From Bacteroidales bacterium UBA2861 (GTDB taxonomy: Bacteria; Bacteroidota; Bacteroidia; Bacteroidales; UBA932): 8,550 nt of DNA. The notes under the pieces are model-generated. The model ran no database searches. It was not told the DNA's origin and saw only the letters and a list, made by a program, of their open reading frames with translations. A program made the translations under genes and the position numbers. Positions 6,472 through 8,550 of the stretch are shown piece after piece (position 1 is the first letter of the stretch; every line of letters begins with the position of its first letter). Location of the stretch: positions 1 through 8,550 of the forward strand of contig DEFD01000011.1 in assembly GCA_002350615.1 (NCBI GenBank). The letters run 5' to 3'.

Positions 6472-7069
6472 TTACGAGTATATCATTGCCGGGCTGCCGG
6501 TCCTCGTGCGCAATGCGGATGAAAGAACCGACGCCGCTGCGCTCATCGGGGAAATCCGCGCCCAGCTCAGCGAGAAGGACAACGCTCTAGTCGATTTTCT
6601 CCTGGCTCAGTCCAATGGCCGTGAGCCCGATGCTGCCTATTACCTGGAAGCGGCCTCCAGCCGCAGCGGCTTCATACGGAAGTATCTGGATTTCGAAAGG
6701 AAACTCCGGAACACGAAGGTGGAGTTCCTGAACAGGACCCTCGGCAGGGAGGAAGGACTGGATATAGTATCTCTCGGAGAAGACGTGCAGGACGAAGATT
6801 TCCCCGAAAAAGCGGAAGTGGAAGCAGTTCTTTCCGGCAGCGACATTCTCGCAAGGGAACGCGGCCTGGACAATCTTCTGTGGAACAAGATTGAGGATAT
6901 CACCGTCATGGAGACTTTCTCCGCCGACGCCGTCCTGGCCTTCATCGCCAAACTCTCCATAGTGGACCGCTGGCTGAAGCTGGACGAAGAGTCCGGACGC
7001 AGGATGTTCCGCTCCCTGGTGGCCGAGATCAAGGAGAATCACAAATTTGAAAACAAAGAAATACAATAA
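6464..7069 (+). CDS. DUF2764 family protein of the V-ATPase operon
   Basis: This 201-residue, mostly helical soluble protein has no experimentally known role that I can name. It starts at GTG (6464), overlapping atpE by eight bases; the resulting beginning NNYEYIIAGLPVL matches the family's conserved YYYLVAGLPEL-like start, which fixes the start. Further family-like segments are SGFIRKYLDFERKLRN (about 68-83), LDNLLWNKIEDIT (about 139-151) and IVDRWLKLDEESGRRMFRSL (about 170-189). From memory, Bacteroides relatives are nearer 280 residues, so this copy seems to lack part of the middle. DUF2764 genes sit between subunits E and A in Bacteroidales V-ATPase operons where no canonical C or F gene is evident. 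A role as central-stalk or coupling subunit is therefore a reasonable inference, not shown here. Confidence 0.82.
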   Translation: MNNYEYIIAGLPVLVRNADERTDAAALIGEIRAQLSEKDNALVDFLLAQSNGREPDAAYYLEAASSRSGFIRKYLDFERKLRNTKVEFLNRTLGREEGLDIVSLGEDVQDEDFPEKAEVEAVLSGSDILARERGLDNLLWNKIEDITVMETFSADAVLAFIAKLSIVDRWLKLDEESGRRMFRSLVAEIKENHKFENKEIQ

Positions 7070-7072
7070 TTT

Positions 7073-8550
7073 ATGAGTACAACAGGAAAGGTAACCGGTA
7101 TTGTTTCCAACCTTGTGACCGTGCAGGTCGACGGTCCGGTGGCGGAGAACGAACTCTGCCACATAGACCTCGGAGGCACTCCCCTGCTCGCGGAGGTCAT
7201 CAAGGTCAACGGGGACAAGGCCTCAGTGCAGGTATTTGAAAGCACCCGCGGACTGCGTGGCGGCGACAAAGTGACATTCCTCGGAAGGATGCTTGAAACC
7301 ACGCTCGGCCCGGGCCTGCTTTCAAGCGTTTACGACGGTCTGCAGAACGACCTCACCACCATGTCCGACGTTTTCCTAAAACGCGGCGAATATACCGACC
7401 CGCTCGACCACGAAAAACTCTGGGACTTCACTCCCATCGCGGCTCCCGGCGACAAACTTGTTGCGGCGGACTGGCTCGGAGAGGTGAAGGAAGGATGGCT
7501 CCCCCACAAAATCATGGTGCCGTTCAGCTTCAAGGGAGAATATACCCTGAAGGAGATCGCTCCTGCCGGCAGTTACAATATCGACCATACCATCGCGGTG
7601 CTGACGAACGCTGACGGAGAGGACATCCCCGTGAACATGACCCAGAAATGGCCTGTCAAACTGGCTGTCAAGGCTTACCGCGAAAAACCGCGTCCCCGCA
7701 AGATAATGGAGACCGGCGTCCGCGTGATAGACAGCTTCAACCCCATCGCTGAAGGCGGCACCGGCTTCATTCCCGGACCTTTCGGATGCGGAAAGACCGT
7801 TCTTCAGCATGCTATCGCGAAGCAGGGCGAAGCCGACGTCATAATCATGGCGGCCTGCGGAGAGCGTGCCAACGAGGTGGTGGAAATCTTCACCGAATTC
7901 CCCGAGCTCGTCGACCCTCACACCGGGCGCAAGCTCATGGAACGCACCACCATAATCTGCAACACGTCCAACATGCCCGTTGCGGCGCGCGAAGCTTCCG
8001 TCTACACGGCCATGACGATCTGTGAATACTACCGCGCCATGGGTCTGAGGTGCCTGCTCCTCGCAGACTCCACTTCCCGCTGGGCGCAGGCCCTAAGGGA
8101 GATGTCCAACCGAATGGAAGAGCTTCCCGGCGCAGACGCCTTCCCCGTGGACCTCTCGGCAATCATTTCCAACTTCTATTCACGCGCCGGCATGGTGGTC
8201 CTCAACAACGGTATGACCGGAGCGGTGACCTTCATCGGCACCGTATCCCCAGCAGGCGGCAACCTCAAGGAGCCCGTCACCGAATCCACCAAGAAGGCGG
8301 CCCGCTGTTTCTATGCGCTAGAGCAGAACCGCGCGGACCAGAAACGCTACCCTGCCGTCAACCCCATCGACTCCTACTCCAAGTATCTGGAATATCCGGA
8401 AATCGTGGAATACCTCAACAATACCGTTGAGCAAGGATGGGTGGAGAAAGTTCTCAGGGCCAAAACCCTGGTGCGCCGCGGCAAGGAAACGGCCGACCAG
8501 ATCAACATTCTCGGCGACGACGGCGTTCCCATGAGCTATCACGAGACCTT
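7073..8550 (+). CDS. atpA: V/A-type ATPase catalytic subunit A (partial, runs off right edge)
   Basis: The 492 residues visible of a usual length near 585 form the ATP-hydrolysing or ATP-synthesising subunit of the V1/A1 head. The N-terminal beta-barrel and the non-homologous insert typical of A subunits, absent from F-type beta, precede the nucleotide domain. The P-loop GPFGCGKT is at 235-242 with Lys241. The catalytic Glu264 is in CGERANE, and MPVAAREAS and Walker B LLLADSTSRWA with Asp332 follow. VSPAGGNLKEPVT marks the adenine-side segment. The P-loop carries Cys239. The frame stays open to the window end; the missing part is the C-terminal helical bundle. The gene starts three bases after DUF2764 with no Shine-Dalgarno sequence. 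Whether the complex pumps H+ or Na+, and in which direction, cannot be read from this subunit. Confidence 0.97.
   Translation, partial: MSTTGKVTGIVSNLVTVQVDGPVAENELCHIDLGGTPLLAEVIKVNGDKASVQVFESTRGLRGGDKVTFLGRMLETTLGPGLLSSVYDGLQNDLTTMSDVFLKRGEYTDPLDHEKLWDFTPIAAPGDKLVAADWLGEVKEGWLPHKIMVPFSFKGEYTLKEIAPAGSYNIDHTIAVLTNADGEDIPVNMTQKWPVKLAVKAYREKPRPRKIMETGVRVIDSFNPIAEGGTGFIPGPFGCGKTVLQHAIAKQGEADVIIMAACGERANEVVEIFTEFPELVDPHTGRKLMERTTIICNTSNMPVAAREASVYTAMTICEYYRAMGLRCLLLADSTSRWAQALREMSNRMEELPGADAFPVDLSAIISNFYSRAGMVVLNNGMTGAVTFIGTVSPAGGNLKEPVTESTKKAARCFYALEQNRADQKRYPAVNPIDSYSKYLEYPEIVEYLNNTVEQGWVEKVLRAKTLVRRGKETADQINILGDDGVPMSYHET

Noticed and set aside
7073..8550. F-type ATP synthase beta or alpha subunit
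   Set aside because: The GPFGCGKT P-loop, the large insert before it, and the MPVAAREAS and SPAGGNLKEPVT segments are V/A-type subunit A features; the E and DUF2764 neighbours agree.

Overview
The window looks like chromosomal DNA from a GC-rich member of the Bacteroidales (Bacteroidota). Four things point there: the sequence style of a four-gene methylmalonyl-CoA decarboxylase operon, a V/A-type ATPase operon with a DUF2764 gene between subunits E and A, no Shine-Dalgarno motif at any of the eight starts, and promoter elements of the Bacteroidota TAnnTTTG type. The genus cannot be fixed from the sequence alone; a Rikenellaceae-like or related lineage is a guess based only on base composition. 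All visible genes are intact except the last, which runs off the right edge. No RNA genes, insertion sequences, CRISPR arrays or phage genes were seen, and no stretch over 300 bases lacks a gene.

Region 1 (1-3719, plus strand) is a tightly packed Na+-translocating methylmalonyl-CoA decarboxylase operon: mmdA (carboxyltransferase), an OadG-like small membrane subunit, a biotin carrier protein and the Na+-pumping beta subunit. The alpha and OadG-like genes overlap by ATGA, and the other gaps are 7 and 10 bases. No biotin carboxylase gene is present, which fits a decarboxylase rather than a carboxylase. Together they would convert (S)-methylmalonyl-CoA to propionyl-CoA in the succinate-to-propionate pathway and use the energy to export Na+.

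Region 2 (3723-5746, minus strand) is a two-gene unit read leftward and also joined by an ATGA overlap: a sugar-kinase-like protein of the aminoglycoside phosphotransferase superfamily (closest in appearance to N-acetylhexosamine 1-kinase), followed by a membrane-anchored alpha/beta hydrolase. It converges on the decarboxylase operon with only three bases between the stop codons.

Region 3 (5747-5862) is a 116-base AT-rich divergent promoter region. Region 4 (5863-8550, plus strand) is the start of a V/A-type ATPase operon: subunit E, a DUF2764 protein and the catalytic subunit A (cut by the window end). The remaining subunits (B, D, I, K in related genomes) would lie to the right.

The two ion-pumping operons flank the kinase/hydrolase pair. 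A shared Na+ economy is plausible but cannot be shown from this window, because the ion-binding K subunit is outside it. No clearly undescribed system is evident. The best leads are the short DUF2764 protein as a possible stand-in for a missing V-ATPase stalk subunit, and the coupled kinase/hydrolase pair of unknown substrate.
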